A stretch of 64,000 bases of DNA, from assembly GCF_000223905.1 (NCBI RefSeq), contig NC_015948.1, forward strand, positions 620,001 to 684,000, given 5' to 3'. This DNA is from Haloarcula hispanica ATCC 33960. GTDB taxonomy: Archaea > Halobacteriota > Halobacteria > Halobacteriales > Haloarculaceae. Below, one piece after another: positions 36,436-46,434 of the stretch (the first letter of the stretch is position 1; each line of letters begins with the position of its first letter). Both the position numbers and the translations under genes were made by a program. The notes beneath the pieces are model-generated. The model worked only from the letters and a program-made list of their open reading frames with translations, had not been told where the DNA came from and did not search any database.

Positions 36436-37278
36436 CTACTTTTCGTCTTCTTTCAGTTCGTCGAGTTCTGACTCGACCTCGCTCTCGTCGACGTCGACCT
36501 GCGTACTCTCGTCCGTGAGTTCCTTCTCCAGTTCGGCCTCGGAGACGTCCGCGTCGCTTGACCCGCTGTCGCCGTCCTCGGCTTTGCCCATCTCGGCTTT
36601 CAGCGTGTCGAGTTCGGCGTCGACTGAGCCTTTCTGTCGGACTTCCTCAAGCTCCCGCTCCAGCGAACTCTCATCCGATATCTGACTTTCGAGGACGCCA
36701 TCCTCGCGGAGTTCGTCCATCGCCTGCGAGCGGGCCTCCATGTCCTCGGTGCGTTCCTCCGCGCGCTCAATAGCCTGATTGATGTCCTGCATCTCGTCGC
36801 CAGCGCCGGTCATTGCCTCGTTGACGCGCGCCGACGCCTTGGCGGCCTCGTGGCGGGCCTTCATCGTCTCCTTCTTGGTCCGGAACTGCTCGATCTGTTT
36901 CTGGAGTTCGTCTTTCTGCTCGACTAGCTGGTCCTGCTGGCTCTGCAGGTCCTGTATCTGGCCCTCCAGATCCTCGATCTGGCTCATCTTCTGCTTTTTC
37001 TTCTCCAGCGCCTGGCGGGCAAGGTCCTCTCGGTCCTGCTCGACGGCCTGGCGCGCCTGCTCATTGTGCTTCTCGACGTTCTCTTCGAGGCGGCGCTTCT
37101 GTATCTCCAGTCGTTTCTTCTGGGTCGTCAGGTCCGCGATGCCCTGCTTGACGTCCTGCAGTTCGTCACGCAACTGCTCGTAGCTGTAGTCGAGGGTCTC
37201 TGTCGGGTCCTCCGCTCGGTTCAGGACGGCGTTGAGTTTCGAGCGGATGACGTACGACGCGCGCGAGAGGATTCCCAT
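36436..37278 (-). CDS. pspA: PspA/IM30 (Vipp1) family membrane-stress protein
   Basis: A 280-residue coiled-coil protein. The opening MGILSRASYVIRSKLNAVLNRAEDPTETLDYSYEQL matches the N-terminal amphipathic helix of PspA/IM30, followed by long heptad stretches (KKRLEIQKRRLEENVEKHNEQARQAVEQ). These proteins form ESCRT-III-like polymers that repair membranes. The last 55 residues are acidic (halophile-specific). It stands alone, convergent with the SLC13-type gene. Confidence 0.92.
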   Translation of the reverse strand: MGILSRASYVIRSKLNAVLNRAEDPTETLDYSYEQLRDELQDVKQGIADLTTQKKRLEIQKRRLEENVEKHNEQARQAVEQDREDLARQALEKKKQKMSQIEDLEGQIQDLQSQQDQLVEQKDELQKQIEQFRTKKETMKARHEAAKASARVNEAMTGAGDEMQDINQAIERAEERTEDMEARSQAMDELREDGVLESQISDESSLERELEEVRQKGSVDAELDTLKAEMGKAEDGDSGSSDADVSEAELEKELTDESTQVDVDESEVESELDELKEDEK

Positions 37279-37338
37279 ATATGCGCATTGGTCTCTCCAA
37301 CCTTAAATTTCTTACAGAGGGCTGGCGAGTGAACACGT

Positions 37339-37932
37339 ATGACTACCGTCGGGATTCCGGGCGGGCGAGACGTCACCGCGACGCTCGACCGACCCGGGTC
37401 GGACGCTATCGTCGTTGCGTGCCCGCCCCATCCACAGTACGGCGGTAAGCGGTCGGACACGCGCCTGAACGCGGTTAGCGACGCACTGGCCCCTGATGTC
37501 GGCTGTCTCCGCTTCGACTACGGCGCGTGGGACGAGGGCCGCGGCGAGCGGGTCGACGCCGAGAACGCGCTGGCGTGGGCGAGCGAGCGGGCCGACGCCG
37601 TCGGCCTGTTTGGCTACAGTTTCGGCGCAGCTGTGGCGCTCTGTGCGGCCGCCGAACTCGATAGCGAGTCCGAGCCGTCGGTCCTCTCCGTCCTCGCTCC
37701 GCCGGCCGGACTGACCGCCCATCTCGATGCTGTCGCCGCGCTCGACGCTATCGACTGCCCGGTACAGGTCGTGGTCGGCGAGCGCGACGACACTGTGGAC
37801 TGGGAGCCGGTCGTCGACCGGGCCACCGAACTGGGACAGGCCGTCGAGCGACTGCCGGCCGACCACCACTTCGTCGGCCAGAGCGGCCGTGTCGGTGAGA
37901 CTGTTGGGCCGTTTCTCCGTGACCACCTGTAG
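37339..37932 (+). CDS. alpha/beta hydrolase (dienelactone-hydrolase-like)
   Basis: A 197-residue short alpha/beta hydrolase. The nucleophile elbow GYSFGAA near residue 94 carries the serine; ACPPHPQYGGKRSDTRLNA near residue 27-45 is typical of COG2945-type hydrolases; the Asp (VVVGERDDTVDW) and His (LPADHHF) complete the triad. Substrate not known. A TATA-like tcttacag lies upstream, within the divergent region shared with pspA. Confidence 0.85.
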   Translation: MTTVGIPGGRDVTATLDRPGSDAIVVACPPHPQYGGKRSDTRLNAVSDALAPDVGCLRFDYGAWDEGRGERVDAENALAWASERADAVGLFGYSFGAAVALCAAAELDSESEPSVLSVLAPPAGLTAHLDAVAALDAIDCPVQVVVGERDDTVDWEPVVDRATELGQAVERLPADHHFVGQSGRVGETVGPFLRDHL

Positions 37933-38014
37933 CCGGTGTTGAATCCGACTGCCGGGACCCGAGACTACCGGACAGTATCGAAAGACAGAGGCGCTGTCGG
38001 CCCAATCTCCGATC

Positions 38015-38188
38015 ATGAACCGCCCGCTTGCGTTCGCTGCCGTTTCGTTTATCGCAACACTGGTGGCGCTGCTAGTCCTGATGCAGACGGCGCTCGTCGC
38101 GGGCGGACCAGCCCGGGCGCTCGTCCTCGCCTCGCTGGGGGGCCTCGGGACCTACGTCGCTATCAAATCCGGCGTGCTCAAGTCCTGA
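38015..38188 (+). CDS. small two-helix membrane protein
   Basis: A 57-residue open frame from ATG at 38015 to TGA at 38186-38188. It starts MNRPLAFAAVSFIATLVALL and contains two hydrophobic helices separated by a glycine/proline-rich turn, ending KSGVLKS. GC3 bias is normal for the chromosome. Related in style, not in recognisable sequence, to the next small gene 48 bases downstream. Confidence 0.55.
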   Translation: MNRPLAFAAVSFIATLVALLVLMQTALVAGGPARALVLASLGGLGTYVAIKSGVLKS

Positions 38189-38236
38189 CGACCAGCCGAA
38201 GGTACATTTATACTATATACTGATAAATAATGAACT

Positions 38237-38428
38237 ATGTCAACACGAACCAGGGCGGCGGTGTCGCACTCGACACGGCACGGCGTCGTCTCGCTTCTGG
38301 GTGGATTCGTCGCCGGCTACCTGTTGTTCATCGCCATCGGCTCTAGTCCCGGTGATGCGCTGTTCTCGGCGCTGACGCTGGCTGTTCTCGTGGCGGCATG
38401 GCGCGTCCTCACACAGCCGTCACTGTAG
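38237..38428 (+). CDS. small membrane protein, 63 residues
   Basis: An open frame with a charged N-terminus ([16 protein letters not shown]) and two hydrophobic helices, with a central [25 protein letters not shown]-like tttatactatat sits about 30 bases upstream, which suggests its own leaderless promoter. Function unknown. Start ATG at 38237. Confidence 0.6.
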   Translation: MSTRTRAAVSHSTRHGVVSLLGGFVAGYLLFIAIGSSPGDALFSALTLAVLVAAWRVLTQPSL

Positions 38429-38505
38429 CCCCGTTGACACTGCGACGGGGTGGCGAACAGTGCGCGCTCCGAAACCGTTTAGACTACGCGGGGTTCACCG
38501 TCGGT

Positions 38506-40167
38506 ATGCCGACCGAACCCGAAACGGACTACGACCCGGAACTGGGTCGGAAGTTCATCTTCGTCACCGGTGGCGTGATGTCTGGCCTGGGGAAAGGCAT
38601 CACCGCCGCCAGCACAGGTAGATTACTCAAAAACGCCGGGTTCGACGTTACAGCGGTCAAAATCGACCCGTATCTGAACGTCGACGCCGGTACGATGAAC
38701 CCCTTCCAGCACGGGGAGGTGTACGTGCTCAAAGACGGCGGGGAGGTCGACCTCGACCTGGGGAACTACGAGCGCTTCCTCGACATCGACATGACCTTCG
38801 ACCACAACGTCACCACGGGGAAGACCTACCAGCACGTCATCGAGAAGGAGCGGTCCGGCGACTACCTCGGTCGCACGGTCCAGATTATCCCGCATATCAC
38901 CGACGACATCAAGCGCCGCATCCGCGAGGCCGCCGAAGGAAACGACGTCTGTATCATCGAGGTTGGCGGCACCGTCGGCGACATCGAGGGGATGCCGTAT
39001 CTCGAAGCGCTCCGTCAGTTCGCCCACGAGGAAGACGAGGACGATATTCTCTTTACCCACGTCACGCTCGTTCCCTACTCGAAAAACGGCGAGCAGAAGA
39101 CCAAGCCGACCCAGCACTCCGTGAAGGAACTGCGCTCTATCGGGCTCCAGCCCGACATTCTCGTCGGCCGCTGTTCGGACAAACTCGATATCGACACGAA
39201 AGAGAAGATCGCGCTGTTCTGTGACGTGCCGACGGAAGCCGTCTTCTCGAATCCCGACGTCGACGACATCTACCACGTCCCGCTGATGGTCGAGGAGGAA
39301 GGCCTCGACCAGTACGTGATGGAGGAACTCGACATCGCGACCGAAGCCCTGCCCGAGGACGAGCGGGAGAACCGCTGGCGCGACCTTGTCACCCAGAACA
39401 CCGAGGGCGAAGTCGATATTGCCCTCGTTGGCAAGTACGACCTCGAAGACGCCTACATGTCCGTCCACGAGGCGCTGAAACACGCCGGCCTGGAGAAGAA
39501 CGTCGACGTGAACGTCCAATGGGTCAACTCCGAGAAGATGAACGACCACCACGCTGACCGGATGCGCGAGGCCGACGCCATCGTCGTGCCGGGTGGCTTC
39601 GGTGCCCGTGGTACGGAGGGTAAAATCGAGGCGATTCGGTACGCCCGCGAGAACGATATCCCATTCCTCGGGCTGTGTCTCGGATTCCAGATGGCCGTCG
39701 TCGAGTACGCCCGCAACGTACTGGACCTCGACGACGCCCATTCCGCCGAACTGGACGAAGACACCCCACACCCCGTCATCGACATCCTGCCCGAGCAGTA
39801 CGAGATCGAGGACATGGGTGGGACGATGCGGCTGGGTGCTCACGAAACCGAAATCGACGCGAACACGCTTGCCGCGACGCTGTACGGCGGCGAGTCCTGT
39901 ACGGAGCGGCACCGCCACCGCTACGAGGTCAATCCCGAGTACATCGACGACCTCGAAGCCGCCGGGCTGAAGTTCTCTGGCTACGCCGAAAACCGTATGG
40001 AGATACTCGAACTCGCGCCCGAGGACCACCCGTACTTCATCGGGACGCAGTTCCATCCGGAGTTCCGCTCCCGACCGACACGCGCCAGCCCGCCCTTCGT
40101 CGGCCTGCTCGAAGCGGTGCTCGGCGACGACCCACACACTGTGACGACTGAGGAGGTGAGCCACTGA
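38506..40167 (+). CDS. pyrG: CTP synthase (glutamine-hydrolysing)
   Basis: A 553-residue enzyme that aminates UTP to CTP. The N-terminal synthetase domain starts [17 protein letters not shown] (P-loop-like) and contains [19 protein letters not shown]. The C-terminal glutaminase domain has [17 protein letters not shown] with the nucleophilic Cys and a late [11 protein letters not shown] with His/Glu. Start at 38506 follows a TATA-like gtttagac by about 28 bases. It overlaps guaA by one base at the stop (TGATG), so the two are translated together. Confidence 0.97.
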   Translation: MPTEPETDYDPELGRKFIFVTGGVMSGLGKGITAASTGRLLKNAGFDVTAVKIDPYLNVDAGTMNPFQHGEVYVLKDGGEVDLDLGNYERFLDIDMTFDHNVTTGKTYQHVIEKERSGDYLGRTVQIIPHITDDIKRRIREAAEGNDVCIIEVGGTVGDIEGMPYLEALRQFAHEEDEDDILFTHVTLVPYSKNGEQKTKPTQHSVKELRSIGLQPDILVGRCSDKLDIDTKEKIALFCDVPTEAVFSNPDVDDIYHVPLMVEEEGLDQYVMEELDIATEALPEDERENRWRDLVTQNTEGEVDIALVGKYDLEDAYMSVHEALKHAGLEKNVDVNVQWVNSEKMNDHHADRMREADAIVVPGGFGARGTEGKIEAIRYARENDIPFLGLCLGFQMAVVEYARNVLDLDDAHSAELDEDTPHPVIDILPEQYEIEDMGGTMRLGAHETEIDANTLAATLYGGESCTERHRHRYEVNPEYIDDLEAAGLKFSGYAENRMEILELAPEDHPYFIGTQFHPEFRSRPTRASPPFVGLLEAVLGDDPHTVTTEEVSH

Positions 40168-41084
40168 TGGTGAACGTCGACGAGTTCATCGCCGACGCGA
40201 AAGCCGAGATCGCCGACGAGATCGGCGACAAGAACGCCGTCATCGCACTGTCGGGCGGCGTCGACTCCTCGACGGCCGCCGCGCTGGCCTACGAGGCCAT
40301 CGGCGACCAGCTCACCCCGGTCTACGTCGACACCGGGCTGATGCGGAAAGGCGAGACCGACCAGATACGCGAGACGTTCAGCTACATGGACTCGCTGCGG
40401 ATCGTCGACGCCCAGGACCGCTTCCTCGATGCGCTCGGCGACGAGACCGACCCCGAGGAGAAGCGTCACATCATCGGCGAGCAGTTCATCCGGGAGTTCG
40501 AGACCGTCGCCAAGGACGTCGACGCCGACTACCTCGTTCAGGGGACCATCTACCCCGACCGCATCGAGAGTGAGGGGACGATAAAGAGCCACCACAACGT
40601 CGGCGGCCTGCCCGAAGTGGTGGACTTCGAGGGCATCGTCGAGCCGATGCGGGACCTCTACAAGGACGAGGTCCGCGAGGTCGCCCGGGCGCTCGACCTC
40701 GAGGAGATAATCTCAGAGCGGATGCCGTTCCCCGGCCCCGGCCTCGCCGTCCGCATCATCGGCGAAGTCACCGAGGAGAAACTGGAAGTGGCCCGCGAGG
40801 CCAACCACGTCGTCGAGGAGGAACTGGAGGAGTACGAGCCGTGGCAGGCGCTGGCCGCCGTCATCGGCAAGGCCACGGGCGTCAAGGGCGACAACCGCGT
40901 CCACGGCTGGGTCGTCGCCGTCCGCTCCGTCGAGAGCCGGGACGGGATGACCGCCCGCGCACAGGAACTCGACTGGGACACGCTCCAGCGCATCCAGTCG
41001 CGCATCACCGGGGCGCACGAGAACGTCGCCCGCGTCGTCTACGACGTGACCCACAAACCGCCAGCGACTATCGAGTACGAATGA
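40167..41084 (+). CDS. guaA: GMP synthase subunit B (PPase-type, ATP-pyrophosphatase)
   Basis: A 305-residue synthetase subunit converting XMP to GMP. The ATP-pyrophosphatase loop [18 protein letters not shown], the GYTYP-like [12 protein letters not shown], and the C-terminal dimerisation domain ([27 protein letters not shown]) are visible. It lacks the glutaminase domain, as in archaea where GuaAA is separate; that subunit is not in the window. Start ATG at 40167 overlaps the pyrG stop; its own stop overlaps the next start. Confidence 0.96.
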   Translation: MVNVDEFIADAKAEIADEIGDKNAVIALSGGVDSSTAAALAYEAIGDQLTPVYVDTGLMRKGETDQIRETFSYMDSLRIVDAQDRFLDALGDETDPEEKRHIIGEQFIREFETVAKDVDADYLVQGTIYPDRIESEGTIKSHHNVGGLPEVVDFEGIVEPMRDLYKDEVREVARALDLEEIISERMPFPGPGLAVRIIGEVTEEKLEVAREANHVVEEELEEYEPWQALAAVIGKATGVKGDNRVHGWVVAVRSVESRDGMTARAQELDWDTLQRIQSRITGAHENVARVVYDVTHKPPATIEYE

Positions 41085-41392
41085 AGGTGGTTCTCGTCGG
41101 CTCGGACCCGAACGCGCTCACCGACGCGCTCGAAGCCGAAGGCCACACGGTCACAGTCGCCGACGTCGGTAACCGACCCGGGCTCGAAGAAGCCGGCATC
41201 CACGAGGCCGAGGTCTACCTGCTGACCGAGATGTCGCAGGCGACCTCCATCGCCGTCGCCAAGGACCTTGCCCCCGACCTCCGGGTCGTCGTCTACGCGG
41301 CGGGCTCCCTGCCGGACTTCGCCAGCCGACAGACCGACCTCGTCGTCGACCCGGACCTGCTTGACGCCGAGGCGGTCGCCGAGGAACTGTAG
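41081..41392 (+). CDS. haloarchaeal small conserved protein coupled to guaA (DUF7126-like)
   Basis: A 103-residue protein opening [22 protein letters not shown], a Rossmann-like start, and containing [37 protein letters not shown]. The start overlaps the guaA stop (ATGA), a tight translational coupling. It resembles a CheY/TrkA-like half domain but lacks the acidic-pocket residues. A role linked to nucleotide metabolism is suggested only by position. Confidence 0.75.
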   Translation: MKVVLVGSDPNALTDALEAEGHTVTVADVGNRPGLEEAGIHEAEVYLLTEMSQATSIAVAKDLAPDLRVVVYAAGSLPDFASRQTDLVVDPDLLDAEAVAEEL

Positions 41393-41541
41393 GCTCGCCC
41401 GGTCTTTTCGTGTCTATGGTGTCCGCCCAGCAGTACCAACAGCCGGTCCGGCCGCACCCTCTTGCTGTTGAAGGGTATAATTTAACATATTCTTCGACGG
41501 ATTTAATAGATAGATTAAGAGAGTAACTACTGGATACACCT

Positions 41542-42510
41542 ATGCTAGCGATTCAGGCCGTCACGGAACGACCGCTGTTGCTGCAAGCGAACGTCGCTAA
41601 TAGAATTGCCAAATATCTGTCAACACTCATCGCCGACGGCGTATCGGCCGTCGGGACGATACTGATTGCGGCAGTCATCCTCGCCATCGGCTACGGGGTC
41701 GGCGAGTACCTCGACAGCGCGGTGTACGACTGGACGCTCGAACGCGGGCTCGACGACCGCGCCGAGGAAACGCCGGTGTCTGCCGTCACAGCGGAGTCGG
41801 ACCCGGTCGCGTCCGCAGCAGGTCTGCTCGCCCGATATCTCGTCTATCTGGTCGCTGTTCTTGCGGCGGTCAGAACGCTGAACATCAGCGAGCTCCGGAC
41901 GCTCGCCGCGACGCTGTTCGGGTACGTTCCGAACATCGTCGCCGCCGCAGTGTTCCTGGTCGTCGGGTTCGGTCTCGGCCGACTGCTGGGCACGCTCGTC
42001 CCCGGCCTCGTCTCCAGTCCCGGTATCACGGAGAACTTCCCGGAAACGCACCTCGGACAGCTGCTCGACGCTGACAGCGGCACCGTTGGCAGAGTGGCTG
42101 GTCTAGTCGTCGAGTACTACGTCTACGCGGCGGCCGTCTACGTCGCTGCGGCGACGCTCACTATCGCTCCCGTCGCGGCCCTGCTCCGTGATGGATTGAC
42201 CTACGCGCCGACCCTGGTCGGTGCCCTCGTCGTCCTCGTTCTGGGGGCACTAGTTGCTGATCACGTCGCCGACGTGATCACGTCGGTCGATGCCGCCGAA
42301 GAGTGGGTCTCGAAGCCGCTCCTCTCGGGAACGCTGCAGGCGCTCGTCTACCTGTTTACCGCCGTTATCGCGCTCAACCTCGCGGGCGTCGACTCGCTGC
42401 TGCTCGCCGTGTTGTTGCTCGCGGTCGTGTTCCCCGTCGGTATCGGGTTCGCGCTAGCGGTCGGGCTGGGCGGTCAGGACTTCGTTGCTGGCCGGCTCAG
42501 TAGCGACTAG
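41542..42510 (+). CDS. mechanosensitive-channel-like TM-helix-repeat protein
   Basis: A 322-residue membrane protein with about six hydrophobic segments. Repeats of the conserved TM-helix type occur as LAIGYGVGEYLDS, FLVVGFGLGRLLG and VLVLGALVADHVAD, followed by a C-terminal helix VGIGFALAVGLGGQDFVAG that matches the pore-lining helix of MscS relatives. The beta domain of MscS is absent, as in the short archaeal proteins of this group. Role in osmotic stress is inferred. An AT-rich promoter (tttaatagatagattaag near 41502) precedes the start. Confidence 0.75.
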   Translation: MLAIQAVTERPLLLQANVANRIAKYLSTLIADGVSAVGTILIAAVILAIGYGVGEYLDSAVYDWTLERGLDDRAEETPVSAVTAESDPVASAAGLLARYLVYLVAVLAAVRTLNISELRTLAATLFGYVPNIVAAAVFLVVGFGLGRLLGTLVPGLVSSPGITENFPETHLGQLLDADSGTVGRVAGLVVEYYVYAAAVYVAAATLTIAPVAALLRDGLTYAPTLVGALVVLVLGALVADHVADVITSVDAAEEWVSKPLLSGTLQALVYLFTAVIALNLAGVDSLLLAVLLLAVVFPVGIGFALAVGLGGQDFVAGRLSSD

Positions 42511-42520
42511 GCCAGCCGTT

Positions 42521-43195
42521 TCACAGCGTCGCTGCCAGCTTACTGAGTTTCGCGGAACCCCCTTCCTCGAAGGGGACGCCGTGGCCCGGCACAGCGAGTT
42601 CAAACCGCGGTGCGCGCTCGGCGAAGTCTCTGATACTCCGAGCAACGGCGTCGGTATCGTAGCTCACCAGCCACGGCGAGGGCTCGGAGCGGCCGCTGTC
42701 CTCCCGGACGAGGTCACCCAGCAGTCCAAGCGAATGGTCTTCGCTGACGTAGCAGACGTGCCCCGGCGTGTGGCCAGGGGTATCGTAGACAGTGAAACTG
42801 CCGACGGTGTCGCCGTCGGCGAGGGGGACCACGTCGTTGTCCGGCGCGTCGAGGAACGGCGAGACGAGTCGCTGGAACGCCCCCTTGTGGTTGCCCAGCG
42901 GCGGAGCCTGCTCGCCGGTGACCAGCGGGGCGTCCCGCTCCCCGACGTAGATAGTCACGTCGATGCCGTCGAAGGCCGACAGCCCGCCGACGTGGTCGAA
43001 GTCGAAATGCGTCAGCAGAATTCGGTCCAGGTCTCGGAGTTCGTAGCCGGCGTCGCTCAGGCCGGCGATGAGCGCGTTGCCGTGCCAGGGAAGCCCGGTG
43101 TCCACGAGCGTTAGCGCTCCGTCGTCGTCGACGAGCGTTGCGTTGACGCCCGTGAGGTCGTACCACCAGATATCATCGGCGAGCGCCGTTACCAT
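42521..43195 (-). CDS. metallo-beta-lactamase fold hydrolase
   Basis: A 224-residue MBL-fold protein with the zinc-binding THFDFDHVGG, then PGHTPGH and a later PGHG. This is the glyoxalase II/lactonase-like layout. The motif reads H-x-D-x-D-H, slightly different from HxHxDH, as commonly seen in archaeal members. Substrate unknown. I start at MVTALADDIWWYDL (43193-43195) since codons further upstream cross the promoter. Confidence 0.85.
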   Translation of the reverse strand: MVTALADDIWWYDLTGVNATLVDDDGALTLVDTGLPWHGNALIAGLSDAGYELRDLDRILLTHFDFDHVGGLSAFDGIDVTIYVGERDAPLVTGEQAPPLGNHKGAFQRLVSPFLDAPDNDVVPLADGDTVGSFTVYDTPGHTPGHVCYVSEDHSLGLLGDLVREDSGRSEPSPWLVSYDTDAVARSIRDFAERAPRFELAVPGHGVPFEEGGSAKLSKLAATL

Positions 43196-43269
43196 AGCGC
43201 GGGGTTGGAACGGCGGCGTCAAAACGCTTGACGAATCGGTGTGGCCGCAGAACCAGTCAACTGTGGCGC

Positions 43270-44094
43270 TCAGAACGGCAACTGCGACCGAACGAACTGC
43301 ACGCCGGTCTTGACCTTCGACGGGTCCCGGATCCGCTCCATCTCCGCGTCGGTGAGTTCGAAATCGAAGACAGCCATGTTCGCTTCGAGGTGGTCGCGGC
43401 TGGACGCTTTCGGAATCGCGGCCACGCCGTCCTGCTGGACCAGCCACCGAAGCGCGACCTGCGCCGGGGATTTCCCGTACCTGTTACCCACTTGGACGAG
43501 CGCGGGGTCGTCGAGGACGCCGCCGCGGGCGAGCGGGCTGTAGGCAGTCAGGAGCACGTCGTGGATGCGACAGTAGTCGAGTAGCTTCCGCTGGTCCCAG
43601 TAGGGGTGGTACTGCACCTGGTCGGTGAAGATAGGGGCCGCGGAGATGTCCCGCGCCTTGTCCAGCAGCGACGGCGAGAAGTTGCTGACGCCGATGTGCC
43701 GGACCAGCCCCTCCTCGACGAGGTCGTTCATCGCCCCGAGCGTCTCCGACAGGGATGTCATCCACGGGGTGTTCGGCCAGTGGATGAGCAGGAGGTCGAT
43801 GTAGTCCGTTCCCAGTTTGTTCAGGCTCTCCCGCGTCGACCGGCGGACGCTCCGCTCGTCGCGATTGGAGCCGTCGAGCTTCGTCGTCAAGAACACGTCC
43901 TCGCGGTCGACCGCGGCGGCGTCCATCCCCAGTCCGACCTGCCGCTCGTTGCCGTACGCCTGTGCAGTGTCGATGTGGCGATAGCCCATATCCAGCGCCG
44001 TTTCGACGGTTTCACGGCAGGACTGGCCGGTGAGCTGCCACGTCCCGAGGCCGAGTGCGGGGACCGACGTACCCTGGACCTGAATGTCGTCCAT
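43270..44094 (-). CDS. aldo/keto reductase
   Basis: A 274-residue AKR. The tetrad is recognisable: Asp and Tyr in HIDTAQAYGNE, Lys in LTTKLDG, and His in LLIHWPN. The cofactor end IPKASSRDHLEAN is the NADP-binding signature. The N-terminus gives VPALGLGTWQLTG. Physiological substrate unclear, usually an aldehyde such as a methylglyoxal or sugar derivative. Confidence 0.92.
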   Translation of the reverse strand: MDDIQVQGTSVPALGLGTWQLTGQSCRETVETALDMGYRHIDTAQAYGNERQVGLGMDAAAVDREDVFLTTKLDGSNRDERSVRRSTRESLNKLGTDYIDLLLIHWPNTPWMTSLSETLGAMNDLVEEGLVRHIGVSNFSPSLLDKARDISAAPIFTDQVQYHPYWDQRKLLDYCRIHDVLLTAYSPLARGGVLDDPALVQVGNRYGKSPAQVALRWLVQQDGVAAIPKASSRDHLEANMAVFDFELTDAEMERIRDPSKVKTGVQFVRSQLPF

Positions 44095-44177
44095 GCAGGG
44101 TGTTGGAGGGGGTCGGTGAAAAGTCAGTGGCTCCGGCGCACCGCGGTCTCGAACCGGCCTGCCCTACTGTACCGTCG

Positions 44178-45143
44178 CTACTGCTCCAGGATAATCCCGC
44201 CCGAACCGACCGCGATGTCGGTGCCGCCGCGGACGATGGCTTTCAGGTTCTCGCCAGCGGGCGTCTGTTCCTGGGTCCAGCCGCCATCGCCGAGGGCGTA
44301 CACCTTACCGCCGCCGCCGACCGTGTAGCCGGTGCTGTCGTCGCCGGTGACCTCGATGTCACGCAGGCCGGCGTCGCCCGTGTCGGTCGGCGTCCACTCG
44401 GACCCGTTCCAGTGGAAAATCATCCCGCCACCGCCGGAGACCCACACGTCATCTGGGCCGTCGGAGTCGACGCCGTAGAAGTTGACGTTGGCGTCGGCGA
44501 GGCCGATCTTGTTCCACGTCGAGCCGTCGTCGGTGGCGAAGACGCTCTTGTTGCCGTCGACGATGTGGCCCGAGCGCACGCCGTGGAAGTCGACGGCGTT
44601 GATGGCCGACCCGGAGCCGGGCGTGGTGTAGTCCCACGTCTCGCTCGCGCCGTTCTCGAAGCTGTAGTACATCTTGCCGGAGTCGCCGGCGACGTAGACG
44701 TTCGCCTCGCCGGCGCTCCCGGTCACGGACACGTCGTTGAAATTGTTGGTCACGTCCATCGGGGCGCTGTGGTCGGTGAGAACGCCCGATTCCACGTCGT
44801 ACTCGCCGATAGCGCCCGAGGCACCGACGAGCCAGAGGGCCTTGCCGTCGTCGGTTACATTGGCCCCGTAGAGGCTGTTCCCGTTGCCGGTCGGGCCACC
44901 GCCGATGACCTTCTGCCAGCCCCTGCTAGTCCGTTCGAGGACGATACCGCCACCCGCCACCGCGTACGCGCCGGTGGCCGTGTATTCGACGTCGTGGAGG
45001 GTGTTCCCGGTCGGGGACTCGACGGACTCCCAGGGACCGGCCGCCGCAACCGTCCCGGAGATGGCTGCCCCACCCAGTGCAGCTGCAGCTGTCGCGCCGA
45101 TACCCGTGAGCACGCCGCGTCGTGTCGCGTTGTGATCGGACAT
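44178..45143 (-). CDS. Tat-exported beta-propeller-like (BNR/Ycf48-like) protein
   Basis: A 321-residue protein with a Tat signal (TRRGVLTGIGATAAAALGGAA, residues 7-28). The mature part consists of about six repeats with the pattern W-x-(P/K)...D-(V/I)-x-(V/F)...G-x-(V/I)-x-(V/D)-x-G-x-G-x-(I/M), as in LHDVEYTATGAYAVAGGGIV and GLRDIEVTGDDSTGYTVGGGG. This is consistent with a five- to seven-bladed propeller of the BNR/photosystem Ycf48-like kind. It is likely anchored or free at the cell surface; function unknown. Confidence 0.75.
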   Translation of the reverse strand: MSDHNATRRGVLTGIGATAAAALGGAAISGTVAAAGPWESVESPTGNTLHDVEYTATGAYAVAGGGIVLERTSRGWQKVIGGGPTGNGNSLYGANVTDDGKALWLVGASGAIGEYDVESGVLTDHSAPMDVTNNFNDVSVTGSAGEANVYVAGDSGKMYYSFENGASETWDYTTPGSGSAINAVDFHGVRSGHIVDGNKSVFATDDGSTWNKIGLADANVNFYGVDSDGPDDVWVSGGGGMIFHWNGSEWTPTDTGDAGLRDIEVTGDDSTGYTVGGGGKVYALGDGGWTQEQTPAGENLKAIVRGGTDIAVGSGGIILEQ

Positions 45144-45347
45144 GACACACGAGCCTGTGGGCTGTCTCTACTTCAATGGGTGACGGAGTTAACGACTTTT
45201 CACGCCGCTTTAAACGTTTAAACGGCCGATATTCGGGAGAAAAGCCGTCGGAAGTGGGAAAATTAGCGACCTGGGACGAACCGGCAAATATCACGTTAAG
45301 CCGGCTAAACGGTCACAAGACTGATACCGCGAGTTCGTCGTGTCGGC
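45144..45347. promoter_or_regulatory. intergenic region between two minus-strand genes
   Basis: About 200 bases, rather AT-rich (tttaaacgtttaaacgg at about 45209-45225 is a near-perfect inverted repeat with TTTAAACG and CGTTTAAA). The palindrome may be an operator or a TATA-containing promoter for the Tat-exported protein gene. No gene is supported. Confidence 0.4.
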
Positions 45348-46322
45348 TCAGGACAGGTCAGCGACGAGAGACGGAGCTTCGGCCGCGATGATCTCGTCGA
45401 TAGCGATACGAACCGCCGCCGGGTCCGCGGGCAGGCAGAACACCGGCGTCTCTCCAGCGATCCCGGCAGTCGCACGGACGGCGATGACACCGGTTCCCTG
45501 CTGTTCGAAGAGGAGGCTCCGGTACACTTCCTCGAACCCCGGCAGGGCCTTTTCGAACAGTGGGTGGACTGCTTCGAGCGTCTGCGCCGACGGGGCGACG
45601 CCGAGGCCCCCCGCGGTGACGACGACCTCCACGTCGTCGCGCCCGACTAGTCTGTCGACGGCACCCTGAATGCCGTCGTAGTCCCCTCGCAGGCGCTCGC
45701 GGGCGGTGACCGTCTGTCCGGTCGCTTCGAGTGCTGTCTCTACCGCCTCGCCCGTCGGGTCGCCCGTTTCCGTCGCTGTCCCGACCGTGACGACGGCGGC
45801 GGCAACCGACTGTTCTTGCGACGCGTCGTCCCGTGGGACTGTCTGCGCTGGTGGTTCATCCGCTGTCGGCGGCGTCTCAGCCTGCGATGTGTTTTCCGGT
45901 GGATCGCCTGCCTGTGTCTCAGAAAGGGGGTCTTCGTGGGGGCCCTCGTCGGGTCGCTCCGCCCCGCCGGCCCCTTCAGCGTCCTGTGTTTCGGCCGCTG
46001 GATGGCTGCTTTGCTCTACCGCCTCGTCGATTCGTTCTGCGACGGCGCTGTCGGCTTCAGGCTCCGACGTGGAGCCGTCACCGTCCCCCGTCACGTCGTC
46101 CGCCGCAGAAGTCTCCGTTCCGTCACCCCCACTTGCTTCTCTGTCGTTGTTTTCCGCTGCTGTATCCGTTGCTTCGGTTGGCTCTGAACTGGCGGCCTCG
46201 GAGTCGGTATCGACTGCCGCGGATTCCTCGTCGTCTCCCGTTTCGCCCTCGTCCTCGTCTGTCTCGTCGTCTTCCCCGTCGGTCGGACCCCGGCGTGTGT
46301 CACGGGACTGGAAATCCACCAT
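45348..46322 (-). CDS. MoaB/MogA-like protein with long acidic N-terminal extension
   Basis: A 324-residue protein. Residues 1-165 are low-complexity (Glu, Asp, Thr, Ala, Pro) with no fold visible. From about 172 there is a MoaB/MogA-type domain (AAVVTVGTATETGDPTGEAVETAL, VEVVVTAGGLGVAPSAQTLEAV, then VIAVRATAGIAGETPVFCLP). The usual GGTG motif reads GGLG and the following conserved Asp is replaced. True molybdopterin adenylyltransferases have the motif intact, so this may be a non-canonical or inactive paralogue. Confidence 0.7.
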   Translation of the reverse strand: MVDFQSRDTRRGPTDGEDDETDEDEGETGDDEESAAVDTDSEAASSEPTEATDTAAENNDREASGGDGTETSAADDVTGDGDGSTSEPEADSAVAERIDEAVEQSSHPAAETQDAEGAGGAERPDEGPHEDPLSETQAGDPPENTSQAETPPTADEPPAQTVPRDDASQEQSVAAAVVTVGTATETGDPTGEAVETALEATGQTVTARERLRGDYDGIQGAVDRLVGRDDVEVVVTAGGLGVAPSAQTLEAVHPLFEKALPGFEEVYRSLLFEQQGTGVIAVRATAGIAGETPVFCLPADPAAVRIAIDEIIAAEAPSLVADLS

Positions 46323-46434
46323 ACTACTCCATCGGTCGCGGTCGATAAATACCCTGACGACCGTTTGCGGGACTGCAATGTATATAATATCTGAAAACGG
46401 TAGGCTTAAAATATAGCGATATGAAACAAAATGT

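Noticed and set aside
38623..40164. 513-codon open frame antisense to CTP synthase
   Set aside because: pyrG is unmistakable on the other strand; the antisense product has no motif and unnatural Val/Asp composition.
42258..42280. Perfect 10-bp inverted repeat with 3-base loop (tgatcacgtc-gcc-gacgtgatca)
   Set aside because: It lies inside the coding part of the channel-like gene, encoding ADHVADVIT; likely coincidence of the codons.
44140..44175. Sequence resembling a tRNA T-loop (ggtctcgaacc)
   Set aside because: The flanking bases do not form the required five-pair stem or an acceptor stem.
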